In this document: one piece after another, positions 26,142-35,123 of the stretch
How positions within the stretch are numbered: the stretch's first letter is position 1
Layout: each line of letters opens with the position of its first letter
NCBI RefSeq assembly: GCF_003626595.1
Contig: NZ_RBAK01000011.1
Coordinates: 1 to 64,000, forward strand
From: Micromonospora endolithica
Lineage (GTDB): Bacteria > Actinomycetota > Actinomycetes > Mycobacteriales > Micromonosporaceae
Direction of reading: 5' to 3'
Length of the DNA: 64,000 nt
The notes under the pieces: generated by a model
Told to the model about the DNA's origin: nothing
What the model saw: the letters and a program-made list of their open reading frames with translations, nothing else
Databases searched by the model: none
Translations under genes and position numbers: made by a program

Positions 26142-27041
26142 ATGGGTCGGGTGACGGAGACGATCGACGCGCTGGCCGGCCTGGTCGCGGGCGGCGGCGC
26201 GGTCGTGTTGAGCGGGGCGGGCCTGTCCACCGAGTCGGGCATTCCGGACTACCGGGGGCCGAGCGGGGCGGCGCGGCGACACACCCCGATGACGTATCAG
26301 GCGTTCACCAGGGACGCCGACGCGCGGCGTCGCTACTGGGCGCGCAGCCACCTGGGCTGGCGGTTGATCGCGCGGGCGGCGCCGAACGACGGGCACCGGG
26401 CGGTGGCCCGGTTGCAGCAGGGCGGCCTGGTCGACGGGGTCATCACGCAGAACGTCGACGGGCTGCACACCGCCGCCGGCAGCGCCGGGGTGGTGGAGTT
26501 GCACGGCCGGCTCGACGAGGTGGTGTGTCTGGACTGTGGCAACGGCACCTCGCGGGAGGAGTTGGACCGGCGGCTGCGGGAGGCCAACCCCGGGTTCGAG
26601 GGTCACGTCGACGCGGTCAATCCCGATGGTGACGTGGATCTCGCCGACGAGGCGGTGGCCCGGTTCCGGACGGTGGACTGCACGTTCTGCCGGACGGGGA
26701 TGCTGAAACCGGACGTGGTGTTCTTCGGCGAGACGGTGCCCGCGCCCCGGGTGTCGCGCTGCTTCGCGATGGTGGAGCGGGCGCGGCTGCTGCTGGTGCT
26801 CGGGTCGTCGTTGACGGTGATGTCGGGTCGCCGGTTCGTGCTGCGGGCGGCGAAGCGGGGCATTCCGGTGGTGATCGTCAACCAGGGGCCGACCCGCGGT
26901 GACGGGTACGCGGCGTTGACCGTGGACGCGCCGCTGGGTGAGTTGTTGCCGGAGTTGGCCGACCGGGTGGTCGGGTCCGCCGCGGCCTGCCCGGCCGGGG
27001 CGGGCGTGGTGCCGGCCGCCGCGAGCACGGTCGCCGGGTAG
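26142..27041 (+). CDS. Sir2-family NAD-dependent protein deacylase (sirtuin)
   Basis: This 299-residue sirtuin has NAD motif GAGLSTESGIPDYRG (25-39), TQNVDGLH (102-109), catalytic H121, and zinc cysteines C129/C132 and C180/C183. It removes acyl groups from lysines, using NAD. ATG 26142 is used, with GTG 26151 an alternative. The 196-nt gap before it has no feature I can support. It ends just upstream of the glycine riboswitch, and no shared function with gcvP is evident. Confidence 0.9.
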   Translation: MGRVTETIDALAGLVAGGGAVVLSGAGLSTESGIPDYRGPSGAARRHTPMTYQAFTRDADARRRYWARSHLGWRLIARAAPNDGHRAVARLQQGGLVDGVITQNVDGLHTAAGSAGVVELHGRLDEVVCLDCGNGTSREELDRRLREANPGFEGHVDAVNPDGDVDLADEAVARFRTVDCTFCRTGMLKPDVVFFGETVPAPRVSRCFAMVERARLLLVLGSSLTVMSGRRFVLRAAKRGIPVVIVNQGPTRGDGYAALTVDAPLGELLPELADRVVGSAAACPAGAGVVPAAASTVAG

Positions 27042-27099
27042 CGCACGGGGGACGACGAGCGCGGGAATCCCGGTCGCTGGTAGCGTTGACGCCGCCGGT

Positions 27100-27230
27100 A
27101 TCACCCACGTGGGAGAGACCACCCCCGTCGCCGGGGGCGGCGCCGAAGGGGCAAATCCTCCCCGGAACCTCTCAGGCAAAAGGACCTCGTGGGCAGGCAC
27201 TGTGGAGCGCCCCGGCGCGACAGAGGGGGA
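27100..27230 (+). promoter_or_regulatory. Glycine riboswitch upstream of gcvP
   Basis: The conserved aptamer elements are present in order: GGGAGAGACC (27111-27120), GCCGAAGGGGCAAA (27141-27154), and CCTCTCAGGCAAAAGGACC (27168-27186). Only one full aptamer is seen. A following hairpin (GCGCC-CC-GGCGC near 27207-27218, flanked by CTGT/ACAG) resembles the ghost partner described for singlet glycine riboswitches. Glycine binding would raise gcvP expression. Confidence 0.92.
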
Positions 27231-27270
27231 GGCCGACCGTGTCGACCTCGCCCCCGCAGGAGCGCCGCTG

Positions 27271-30093
27271 ATGACCACTGAGCAGTTCGCCGCCCGCCAC
27301 ATCGGGCCCGACCCGGCCGACGAGCGCCGGATGCTGGAGGCGGTCGGCTACGGCTCGGTCGACGAGCTGATGGACGCCGCGATCCCCGAGGTGATCCGCT
27401 GGCACGGCACCCTGGACCTGCCAGCGCCGGCCACCGAGCAGGAGGCCCTGGCGGAGCTGCGGGCGCTGGCCGACCGCAACACGGTGGCCGTGTCGATGAT
27501 CGGCCTGGGTTACCACGGCACGCACACCCCGGCGGTGATCCGCCGTAACGTGCTGGAGAACCCGGCCTGGTACACGGCGTACACGCCGTACCAGCCGGAG
27601 ATCAGCCAGGGCCGGCTGGAGGCGCTGCTGAACTTCCAGACGATGGTCACCGACCTGACCGGGCTGGCCACCGCGAACGCCTCGATGCTCGACGAGGGCA
27701 CCGCGGCGGCCGAGGCGATGACCCTGGCCCGCCGCGCGTCGAAGAGCAGGAGCCCGGTGTACGTGGTCGACGCCGACGCCCTGCCGCAGACGATCGCGGT
27801 GATCCGCAGCCGGGCCGAGCCGCTGGGCATCGACGTGCGGGTGCTCGACACCGGGCGCGACGCGCTGCCGGCGGAGTTCTTCGGGCTGCACGTGCAGTAC
27901 CCGGGGGCGTCCGGTGCGGTACGCGACCACACCGCGCTGGTGGCGGCCGCGCACGCCGCCGGTGCGCTGGTGACGGTCGCGGCGGACCTGCTGGCCCTGA
28001 CCCTGCTGCGACCGCCGGGGGAGATCGGTGCCGACATCGCCGCGGGCACCACCCAGCGGTTCGGGGTGCCGATGGGCTTCGGCGGGCCGCACGCCGGCTA
28101 CCTGGCGGTGCGCTCGGGCCTGGAGCGGATGCTGCCCGGCCGGCTGGTCGGGGTGTCCCGCGACGCCGACGGCAACCCGGCGTACCGGTTGGCGTTGCAG
28201 ACCCGGGAGCAGCACATCCGGCGGGAGAAGGCCACCAGCAACATCTGCACCGCGCAGGTGCTGCTGGCGGTGATGGCCGGCATGTACGCCGTGTACCACG
28301 GCCCGGACGGGCTGCGCGGGATCGCGGAGCGTACGCACCGGATGGCGGCGCGGCTCGCGGCCGGGCTGCGCGTCGGTGGCGTCGAGGTCGCGGACGTCGC
28401 GTTCTTCGACACCGTCGCGGCGACGGTGCCGGGGCGGGCGGCCGAGGTGGTCGCGCGGGCCGCGCGGCGGGGGGTGAACCTGCGGCTGGTCGACGCCGAC
28501 CGGGTGGGGATCTCCTGCGACGAGACCACCACGGCGGCGCACCTGGAGGCGGTGTGGGCGGCGTTCGGCGTCGAGGTCTTCCACGGCGACGCGGATGTGA
28601 CGTTGCCGGCGGGGCTTCGGCGCGGCAGTGACTTCCTGACCCACCCGGTGTTCGGTACGCACCACTCGGAGACGGCGATGCTGCGGTACCTGCGGCGGCT
28701 GGCGGACTTCGACTACGCCCTGGACCGGGGCATGATCCCGTTGGGGTCGTGCACGATGAAGCTGAACGCGACCACCGAGATGGAGCCGGTCAGCTGGGCG
28801 CAGTTCGCGCACGTGCACCCGTTCGCGCCGGCGGAGCAGACCGCCGGTTACCGGGAGCTGATCGCCCAGTTGGAGGGGTGGCTGGCCGAGGTGACCGGCT
28901 ACGACGCGGTCAGCGTGCAGCCCAACGCCGGGTCGCAGGGTGAACTGGCCGGGCTGCTGGCCATCCGGGCGTACCACCGCAGCCGCGGGCAGGAGCACCG
29001 GGACGTGTGCCTGATCCCGTCGTCGGCGCACGGCACCAACGCCGCCAGCGCGGTGATGGCCGGCATGCGGGTGGTCGTGGTGGGTTGCGACGTCGACGGC
29101 GACATCGACCTGGCCGACCTCGACGCGAAGATCGACAAGCATCGGGACGCGCTGGCCGCGATCATGGTGACGTACCCGTCGACGCACGGCGTGTACGAGG
29201 CCGGCATCGCGTCGCTGTGCGCGAAGGTCCACGACGCCGGCGGGCAGGTGTACGTCGACGGGGCGAACCTCAACGCGTTGGTCGGGTTCGCCAAGCCCGG
29301 CCAGTTCGGGGCCGACGTGTCGCACCTGAACCTGCACAAGACGTTCTGCATTCCGCACGGCGGTGGCGGGCCGGGGGTCGGGCCGGTGGCGGTGCGGGCG
29401 CACCTTCAGCCGTTCCTGCCCGGTGACCCGGGTGCGGGGCACGACGACGACCGGCCGGTGATCTCCGCGGCCCGGCACGGTTCGGCGGGGATCCTGCCGA
29501 TCCCGTGGGCGTACCTGCGGATGATGGGCGCCGAGGGGCTGACCCGGGCGACCGGGGTGGCGGTGCTCGCGGCGAACTACGTGGCGGCGCGGCTGCGGTC
29601 GCACTTCCCGGTGCTGTACGCGGGCAACAAGGGCCTGGTCGCGCACGAGTGCATCCTGGACCTGCGTCCGTTGACCAGGGCGACCGGGGTGAGCGTGGAC
29701 GACGTCGCCAAGCGGTTGATCGACTACGGGTTCCACGCGCCGACGATGTCGTTCCCGGTGGCCGGGACGCTGATGGTGGAGCCGACGGAGAGCGAGGACC
29801 TGGCCGAGCTGGACCGGTTCTGCGACGCCATGATCGCGATCCGGGCGGAGATCGACCAGGTGGGGTCGGGGCAGTGGCCGGCGGGGGACAACCCGCTGTC
29901 CAACGCGCCGCACACCGCGGCTCTGGTGACCGCCGACGAGTGGCCGCATCCGTACCCGCGGTCGGTGGGCGCGTACCCGGCCGGGGTCGACCGGGCCGGG
30001 AAGTACTGGCCGCCGGTGCGTCGCGTCGACGGGGCGTACGGGGACCGGAACCTGGTCTGCTCCTGTCCCGCGCCGGAGGCGTTCGAGGACTGA
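27271..30093 (+). CDS. gcvP: Glycine dehydrogenase (decarboxylating), P protein
   Basis: This 940-residue PLP enzyme decarboxylates glycine and loads the aminomethyl group onto GcvH. It is the full single-chain form. Landmarks are RHIGP at residue 9, the duplicated halves, LGSCTMKLNA, and the PLP lysine K690 in HLNLHKTFCIPHGGGGPG. ATG 27271 is fixed by RHIGP homology, with GCAGGAG upstream. It is controlled by the glycine riboswitch and completes the gcvH block (Rv1832 equivalent). gcvT and the L protein are elsewhere. Confidence 0.96.
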   Translation: MTTEQFAARHIGPDPADERRMLEAVGYGSVDELMDAAIPEVIRWHGTLDLPAPATEQEALAELRALADRNTVAVSMIGLGYHGTHTPAVIRRNVLENPAWYTAYTPYQPEISQGRLEALLNFQTMVTDLTGLATANASMLDEGTAAAEAMTLARRASKSRSPVYVVDADALPQTIAVIRSRAEPLGIDVRVLDTGRDALPAEFFGLHVQYPGASGAVRDHTALVAAAHAAGALVTVAADLLALTLLRPPGEIGADIAAGTTQRFGVPMGFGGPHAGYLAVRSGLERMLPGRLVGVSRDADGNPAYRLALQTREQHIRREKATSNICTAQVLLAVMAGMYAVYHGPDGLRGIAERTHRMAARLAAGLRVGGVEVADVAFFDTVAATVPGRAAEVVARAARRGVNLRLVDADRVGISCDETTTAAHLEAVWAAFGVEVFHGDADVTLPAGLRRGSDFLTHPVFGTHHSETAMLRYLRRLADFDYALDRGMIPLGSCTMKLNATTEMEPVSWAQFAHVHPFAPAEQTAGYRELIAQLEGWLAEVTGYDAVSVQPNAGSQGELAGLLAIRAYHRSRGQEHRDVCLIPSSAHGTNAASAVMAGMRVVVVGCDVDGDIDLADLDAKIDKHRDALAAIMVTYPSTHGVYEAGIASLCAKVHDAGGQVYVDGANLNALVGFAKPGQFGADVSHLNLHKTFCIPHGGGGPGVGPVAVRAHLQPFLPGDPGAGHDDDRPVISAARHGSAGILPIPWAYLRMMGAEGLTRATGVAVLAANYVAARLRSHFPVLYAGNKGLVAHECILDLRPLTRATGVSVDDVAKRLIDYGFHAPTMSFPVAGTLMVEPTESEDLAELDRFCDAMIAIRAEIDQVGSGQWPAGDNPLSNAPHTAALVTADEWPHPYPRSVGAYPAGVDRAGKYWPPVRRVDGAYGDRNLVCSCPAPEAFED

Positions 30094-30222
30094 ACGGCGG
30101 TGTCGTGGCGCCGGGGCGGGCGGTGGTGCCGCCCCGGCGTGACGTCGACCTGCGGATGGGCCGTCCCGACCGGGGGACTAGCCTGTGGTCGACGCGAACA
30201 TTCGCTGACGCTGCGTGGTGGC

Positions 30223-30423
30223 TCAGGCGACCAGAGCGTGGCGGGCGGGCCCGCGGTGCGGGGCGATGGTCCGGCCGTCGGGGAGCAGTTCGCCGGTGTC
30301 CTCGAAGGCGATGACACCGTTGCAGAGCAGGCTCCAGCCCTGCTCAGGGAAGCAGGCCAGGACGCGGGCGGCTTCCCGGTCGGTGGATTCGGCGGAGGGG
30401 CAGGTGGGTTGGTGCTGGCACAT
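30223..30423 (-). CDS. Small conserved actinobacterial protein (DUF5999-like)
   Basis: This 66-residue protein begins MCQHQPTCPSAES and contains FPEQGWSLLCNGVIAFEDTGELLPDG, a pattern I recognise from DUF5999 proteins of streptomycetes. Three cysteines could bind metal. ATG 30423 is preferred over ATG 30456 because GGAGA lies 7 nt upstream and family members start MCQHQ. Function is unknown. Confidence 0.75.
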   Translation of the reverse strand: MCQHQPTCPSAESTDREAARVLACFPEQGWSLLCNGVIAFEDTGELLPDGRTIAPHRGPARHALVA

Positions 30424-30570
30424 CGGGTTCTCCGGACTGTGGGGGCACTGTGTCATGGTTCACATGACCAGTGACGCACAGTACCAAGCGAAGGCGTGCC
30501 GCATCGACCACGTGTACGGGTGGTTCGGGGGAAATCCACTGAACGGACGAGGGAGAATGGGCCAGACGGC

Positions 30571-31740
30571 GTGGAAACGCTCCCAAAGGTCGTGACCGAG
30601 GTGCCGGCGGCACCCGCGCGCTGTCGCCGGGGGCTCGTCGAGCGGGCCCGCCTGCAGTGGCGGCCGGCCGACGGCGGTGATCCCGCCGTGCACGTGCAGG
30701 AGTTCCTGGCCGCCCACGGCCTGCCGCTGCACGACCTCGCCCGCCCGGCCGGCCGGCACGACCCGACCGGGCCCTGCGGCGCGTCGGTGTACGTCTCCGC
30801 CGCCGCCGGGGCGGCCCTGGCCGGCGGCCCGGCCGGCGCGCCGAGCCCGGTGCCGGCGCTACCCGAGGTCGCCGTCGTCGTCTACGGCCACGCCGACGCG
30901 CCCGCGCCGGGCACCGCCGCCGGCGGCTGGTGGCTCGGCGACTGGACCGAGAGCTGGACCCCGGCGCAGCACGCCGACGCCGTCCGCGCGGTACGCGAGG
31001 CCATCGGCCGCGGAGACGTCTACCAGGTCAACGTCGTGGGGCACGCCGCCGCCCGGTACACCGGCGACCCGCTGCCCGCCCTGGCCCGCCTCGGCGCGCT
31101 GCCCGGCGCCCGCTACGGCGGCACCCTCACCGGCGCCGGTTGGGCCATCGGCTGCGCCTCCCCGGAGACCCTCGTCGAGGTGCGCGCCGGGCGGCTGGTC
31201 ACCCGGCCGATCAAGGGCACCCGCCCGGCCACCCCCGCCGGCCGCGGCGAACTGCTCGCCTCGGCCAAGGAACGCGCCGAACACGTGATGATCGTCGACC
31301 TGGAACGCAACGACCTCGCCCGCGTCGCCCGCACCGGCTCGGTACGGGTCGACGAGCTGTTCGCCGTCCGCCGCTGGTGCGACCTGTGGCAGGCCGAGTC
31401 GACCGTCTCGGCGACCGTCGCCGACGGCCTCGGACTGGCCGACCTGCTGCGCGCGGTCTGCCCCGGCGGGTCGGTCACCGGCGCGCCGAAACTCGCCGCG
31501 CTGGACCGGATCGCCGCCGCCGAACCGGTCGGTCGGGGCGCCAGCATGGGTGCGCTGGGCTGGGTGTCACCCGGTCACGTCGACCTCGGCCTGACCATCC
31601 GCACCGCCGCCGCCGACGGCGACCGCCTGCACGTGTGGGCCGGCGGCGGCATCACCTGGGGCAGCGACCCCGACGCCGAGGTCGCCGAGGCGGCCGCGAA
31701 GAGCGCCCCGATCCGCGCCGCCCTGCGCACCCCCCGCTGA
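30571..31740 (+). CDS. pabB: Aminodeoxychorismate synthase component I-like (chorismate-binding) protein
   Basis: This 389-residue chorismate-utilising enzyme has GRGDVYQVNVVGH, ASPETLVEVRAGRLVTRPIKG with TRPATPAGR, LERNDLARV, and PGGSVTGAPKLAAL near the C-terminus. The PIKGT lysine is typical of aminodeoxychorismate synthase, which makes the folate precursor p-aminobenzoate with PabA. The N-terminal 80 residues are divergent. GTG 30571 is chosen, with a GAGAAT box about 15 nt upstream. No pabA or pabC is adjacent. Salicylate synthase is less likely. Confidence 0.83.
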   Translation: METLPKVVTEVPAAPARCRRGLVERARLQWRPADGGDPAVHVQEFLAAHGLPLHDLARPAGRHDPTGPCGASVYVSAAAGAALAGGPAGAPSPVPALPEVAVVVYGHADAPAPGTAAGGWWLGDWTESWTPAQHADAVRAVREAIGRGDVYQVNVVGHAAARYTGDPLPALARLGALPGARYGGTLTGAGWAIGCASPETLVEVRAGRLVTRPIKGTRPATPAGRGELLASAKERAEHVMIVDLERNDLARVARTGSVRVDELFAVRRWCDLWQAESTVSATVADGLGLADLLRAVCPGGSVTGAPKLAALDRIAAAEPVGRGASMGALGWVSPGHVDLGLTIRTAAADGDRLHVWAGGGITWGSDPDAEVAEAAAKSAPIRAALRTPR

Positions 31741-31743
31741 CCC

Positions 31744-31774
31744 GACCCCTGCGCGCGATCGCGGCGCGGGGGTC
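31744..31774. terminator. Bidirectional terminator hairpin
   Basis: GACCCCTGCGC (31744-31754) pairs with GCGCGGGGGTC (31764-31774), 11 bp with one wobble. It lies between convergent pabB and the aminopeptidase gene and overlaps the latter's stop codon. Confidence 0.65.
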
Positions 31775-32714
31775 AGCGGTGGCCGGCGAAGCCGGCCACC
31801 GCGGCTCGGACGCGTGCGGCCATGCCGTGGCCGCTGCCGTGGCCGGCGGCCTCCAGCAGTTCCAGGCGCGCGTCGGGCCACGCCTGGGCGAGCCGCCACG
31901 GCACGTCGACCGGGCTGGAGATGTCCCGCCGGCCGTGCAGGAGCACGCCCGGCACACCGGCCAGGCCGGCGGCGCCGCGCAGCAGCTCCCCGTCGGGCAG
32001 GAACCCGGCGTGCCGCCAGTAGTGGGTGACCAGCCGCGCCGAGGTCATCCGGAACACCGGATCGGCGAAGCGGGGGTCGGGCCGGTGACCGGGGACGGTG
32101 CCGACGTGGGTGTCGTCCCAGGCGCACCAGTCGCGGGCCGCCCGTTCGCGGACCGCCGGGTCGGGGTCGTGCAGCAACCGGGCGTAGGCCGACACCAGAT
32201 CACCGTCGCGGTCGGCGGGCGCGACGCCGTCGCGGAACCGGGCCCACTCGGCGGGGAACAACCGCCCCATGTCCCGGGTGATCCACTGGACCTCGCGGCG
32301 GGTGGTGGTGACCACGCTGAACAACACCAGCGCGCTGACCCGGCCGGGGTGGCGTTGGGCGTAGGCCAGGCCGAGGGTGGAACCCCAGGACGCGCCGAGC
32401 ACCAGCCACCGGTCGACGCCCAGGTGCACGCGCAGCCGTTCCACGTCGGCGACCAGGTGCCCGGTGGTGTTGGTGGCGAGGCTGACCGCCGGGTCGGCGA
32501 CGTGCGGGCGGCTGCGACCGCACCCACGCTGGTCGAACAGCACCACCCGGTCCCGGGTGAGGTCGAACGGGGCCAGCCAGCCGGGTCCGCAGCCGGAGCC
32601 GGGGCCGCCGTGCAGCACCACCGCCGGCCGACCGGCCGGGTTGCCCCAGCTCTCCCAGTAGACCTGCTGGCCGTCGCCGACGTCGAGCAGGCCGTGCGCG
32701 TAGGGCCGGGCCAT
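31773..32714 (-). CDS. pip: Proline iminopeptidase (alpha/beta hydrolase)
   Basis: This 313-residue hydrolase matches prolyl aminopeptidase. The oxyanion motif HGGPGSG is at 35-41, DQRGCGRSRP at 61-70, and nucleophile S109 in GASWGS. AGHGSGHGM supplies the C-terminal histidine. It removes N-terminal proline from peptides. ATG 32714 follows GGGGAGGAC. It is divergent from a MarR gene with a perfect palindrome between them, so MarR control is likely. Confidence 0.88.
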   Translation of the reverse strand: MARPYAHGLLDVGDGQQVYWESWGNPAGRPAVVLHGGPGSGCGPGWLAPFDLTRDRVVLFDQRGCGRSRPHVADPAVSLATNTTGHLVADVERLRVHLGVDRWLVLGASWGSTLGLAYAQRHPGRVSALVLFSVVTTTRREVQWITRDMGRLFPAEWARFRDGVAPADRDGDLVSAYARLLHDPDPAVRERAARDWCAWDDTHVGTVPGHRPDPRFADPVFRMTSARLVTHYWRHAGFLPDGELLRGAAGLAGVPGVLLHGRRDISSPVDVPWRLAQAWPDARLELLEAAGHGSGHGMAARVRAAVAGFAGHR

Positions 32715-32742
32715 GGCGGTGTCCTCCCCGCGAACCGGATAC

Positions 32743-32754
32743 AACAGCGCTGTT
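32743..32754. promoter_or_regulatory. Putative MarR operator
   Basis: AACAGCGCTGTT is a perfect 12-bp palindrome in the 51-nt gap between the divergent pip and marR genes. It overlaps the -10 box TACATT (32754-32759) of marR, a position expected for autoregulation. Confidence 0.6.
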
Positions 32755-32765
32755 ACATTAGCGCG

Positions 32766-33260
32766 GTGCGCGACGAGCAGCCGGCGGGGGAGGCGGTGGG
32801 GACGCTGCTGCGGCACGTCCTGGAGGTCCTGGACCGGGACGTGGCCGCCGTCTACGCCGAGCGGGGCCTGCCCGACTACCGGCCGCGGTTCTCCCCGCCG
32901 CTGCGCGCCCTGGACGCCGCCGGGCCACTGCCGATCCGGGACCTCGCGGCCCGGATCGGGGTGACCCACTCCGCGGCGAGCCAGACCGTCGCCCAGCTGG
33001 CCCGCGCCGGCCTGGTGGAGCTGCGCGCCGGCGCCGACGCCCGGCAGCGCGTCGTGCACCTGACCGGTCGGGCGCACGCGCTGCTGCCGCTGGTACGCCA
33101 GGAGTGGGCGGCCACCGCGATCGCGATGCGCGAGCTGGACGACGAGCTTCCCGCCGCGCTGGCCGACGTGCTGCACGCCGTGCTCGACGCGGTGGCCCGC
33201 CGGCCGCTGCGTACCCGGATCGCCGACGCCGGCCTGCCGACCCACGGCCACCACCGGTGA
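32766..33260 (+). CDS. MarR-family transcriptional regulator
   Basis: This 164-residue winged-helix protein has PLPIRDLAARIGVTHSAASQ followed by TVAQLARAGLVELRAG and DARQRVVHLTGRA, the recognition helix and wing of MarR proteins. GTG 32766 lies 6 nt after TACATT, a leaderless arrangement. It is divergent from pip and probably represses both itself and pip. The ligand is unknown. Confidence 0.82.
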   Translation: MRDEQPAGEAVGTLLRHVLEVLDRDVAAVYAERGLPDYRPRFSPPLRALDAAGPLPIRDLAARIGVTHSAASQTVAQLARAGLVELRAGADARQRVVHLTGRAHALLPLVRQEWAATAIAMRELDDELPAALADVLHAVLDAVARRPLRTRIADAGLPTHGHHR

Positions 33261-33273
33261 CCGGGGCGCGGGG

Positions 33274-34110
33274 TCATCCGGCGAGGTGCCGGTAGCGGCG
33301 CACCGACAGCGGCAGGAACACCGCGACCAGCAGCAGCGGCCACGCCACCGCCAGGATCACCGCGTGCTCGGCGGCGAACGACCCACCACCCGAGCCGGGG
33401 TTGCCGAACAGCTCCCGGCAGGCGGTCACGGTCGCCGACAGCGGGTTCCACCCGGCGACCGCACCGAGCCAGCCGGGCATGCTCTCGGAGGCGACGAACG
33501 CGCTGGAGGTGAACCCGAGCGGCCAGACGAGGATCTGCAGCACCACCACCGACTCGGGTCGGCGCAGCACCAGCGCCAGGTGGATCCCGACCCAGATCAG
33601 CGCGAAGCGCAGCAACAGGAGCAGCCCCACCGCGCCGGCCGCCGCCGGCAACCCGGCCCGCGGGTGCCAGCCGACGGCCCACCCGCAGGCGAGCATCACC
33701 GCCAGCGCCACGGCGGCGTGCAGCAGGTCCGCGGCGGCACGCCCGGTCAACACCGCCGACGACGCCATCGGCAGCGACCGGAACCGGTCGGTCACCCCAC
33801 GGGCGAGATCGGTGGCCACCGCCGCGTAGGTGGCCTCGACGCCGAACACCATCGTCATGGCGAACATGCCGGGCAGCAGGAACTCCCGGTAGTCGCCACC
33901 GCCGGGCACGGTCATCGCGCCGCCGAGCAGATAGCCGAACATGACCACCAGCAGCACCGGGAACAACAACCCGACCAGCACCTGCGCGGGCTGACGCACC
34001 CAGTGCGCGAGGGCCCGCCCGGTCAGCACGACACCGTCGGCCATCGCCCACCGCCACCGGCTCACATCGCCAGGCGCCGCGCTGCCGAGCTGGACGGTCC
34101 GCTCGCTCAC
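33274..34110 (-). CDS. ABC-2 type exporter permease
   Basis: This 278-residue membrane protein has six predicted helices and the ABC-2 signature region LPMASSAVLTGRAAADLLH and NPLSATVTACRELFGNP near the C-terminus. It resembles DrrB-type drug or lipid exporters. GTG 34110 overlaps the ATPase stop by 4 nt. It forms a transporter with the adjacent ATPase and is under the likely control of the divergent TetR. Confidence 0.88.
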   Translation of the reverse strand: MSERTVQLGSAAPGDVSRWRWAMADGVVLTGRALAHWVRQPAQVLVGLLFPVLLVVMFGYLLGGAMTVPGGGDYREFLLPGMFAMTMVFGVEATYAAVATDLARGVTDRFRSLPMASSAVLTGRAAADLLHAAVALAVMLACGWAVGWHPRAGLPAAAGAVGLLLLLRFALIWVGIHLALVLRRPESVVVLQILVWPLGFTSSAFVASESMPGWLGAVAGWNPLSATVTACRELFGNPGSGGGSFAAEHAVILAVAWPLLLVAVFLPLSVRRYRHLAG

Positions 34111-35051
34111 GCCGCCACCTCGCCGCGCTCGGCGCCGGTCAGGCGCAGGAAGACCTCGTCCAGGGTGGGGCGGCGCAGCACCACGTCGGTCGCGGCGATG
34201 CCGGCGTCGGCCAGTGCCGGCAGGATCGCCGCCAGCGCCCCCACCCGGTCCTGCACCGGGACGCTGACCCGCAGCGTCGCGGCGTCGACCGCCGCGGCGG
34301 CCCCGGCGGCGGCTCCGGCCACCCGGGCCGCGGCATCCAGGTCGGCGGCGCGGGCCAACGCCACGTCCACCCGGTCGCCGCGCAGGGCGGCCTTCAGCTC
34401 GTCCGGGGTGCCGGCGGCCACGACCCGCCCGGCGGCGACGACCGCCAGCCGGTCGGCCAGCTGGTCGGCCTCCTCCAGGTACTGGGTGGTCAGCAGGACG
34501 GTGGTGCCGGCGGCGGACAGCTCCCGTACGTAGTCCCACACCTCGGCCCGGGCACGCGGGTCCAGCCCGGTGGTGGGCTCGTCCAGGAAGAGCACCGGCG
34601 GGTCGTGCACCAGGCCGGCGGCCAGGTCGAGGCGACGGCGCATCCCACCGGAGTACGTGCCGGCGGGCCGGTCGGCGGCCTCGGCCAGGCCGAACCGGTC
34701 CAGCAGTCCCGCCGCCACCCGCCGGGCCCGCGCGGCGTCCAGGTGGTGCAGCCGGCCGAACAGCACCAGGTTCTGCCGGCCGCTGAGCACCTCGTCCACC
34801 GCGGCGTGCTGACCCACCAGGCCGATGCGCGCCCGGACCCGGTCCGGCTGCCGGCCCACGTCGAACCCGGCCACCCGCGCCCGGCCGGCGTCGGCGCGCA
34901 GCAGGGTGGTGAGGATCCGCACCGCGGTGGTCTTGCCCGCCCCGTTGGCGCCCAGCAGCCCGCACACGCTGCCGGGCGGGACCCGTAGGTCCAGTCCGGC
35001 CAGCGCCACCGTCGCGCCGAAGCGCCGCCGCAACCCGTCGGCCTCGATCAT
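34107..35051 (-). CDS. ABC transporter ATP-binding protein (DrrA-like)
   Basis: This 314-residue ATPase has Walker A GANGAGKTT near residue 38, signature SGGMRRRLDLAAG, Walker B VLFLDEPTTGLD, and an H-loop replaced by TQYLEEAD, as in DrrA-type drug-export ATPases. The C-terminal DrrA1 region ends RRPTLDEVFLRLTG. ATG 35051 is used. A 29-bp dyad lies between it and the divergent TetR gene. Confidence 0.9.
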   Translation of the reverse strand: MIEADGLRRRFGATVALAGLDLRVPPGSVCGLLGANGAGKTTAVRILTTLLRADAGRARVAGFDVGRQPDRVRARIGLVGQHAAVDEVLSGRQNLVLFGRLHHLDAARARRVAAGLLDRFGLAEAADRPAGTYSGGMRRRLDLAAGLVHDPPVLFLDEPTTGLDPRARAEVWDYVRELSAAGTTVLLTTQYLEEADQLADRLAVVAAGRVVAAGTPDELKAALRGDRVDVALARAADLDAAARVAGAAAGAAAAVDAATLRVSVPVQDRVGALAAILPALADAGIAATDVVLRRPTLDEVFLRLTGAERGEVAA

Positions 35052-35077
35052 CGTGCCCACCCCCCAGAAAGAACGTA

Positions 35078-35106
35078 CGTCGTACCGTACACCGTACGGT
35101 ACGACG
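35078..35106. promoter_or_regulatory. TetR operator dyad
   Basis: CGTCGTACCGTAC (35078-35090) and GTACGGTACGACG (35094-35106) are perfect 13-bp arms around a 3-nt spacer. The dyad lies just upstream of the tetR -10 box (35112-35117) and inside the divergent ABC promoter region. Confidence 0.8.
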
Positions 35107-35123
35107 GACGGTAGGGTGAGCCC

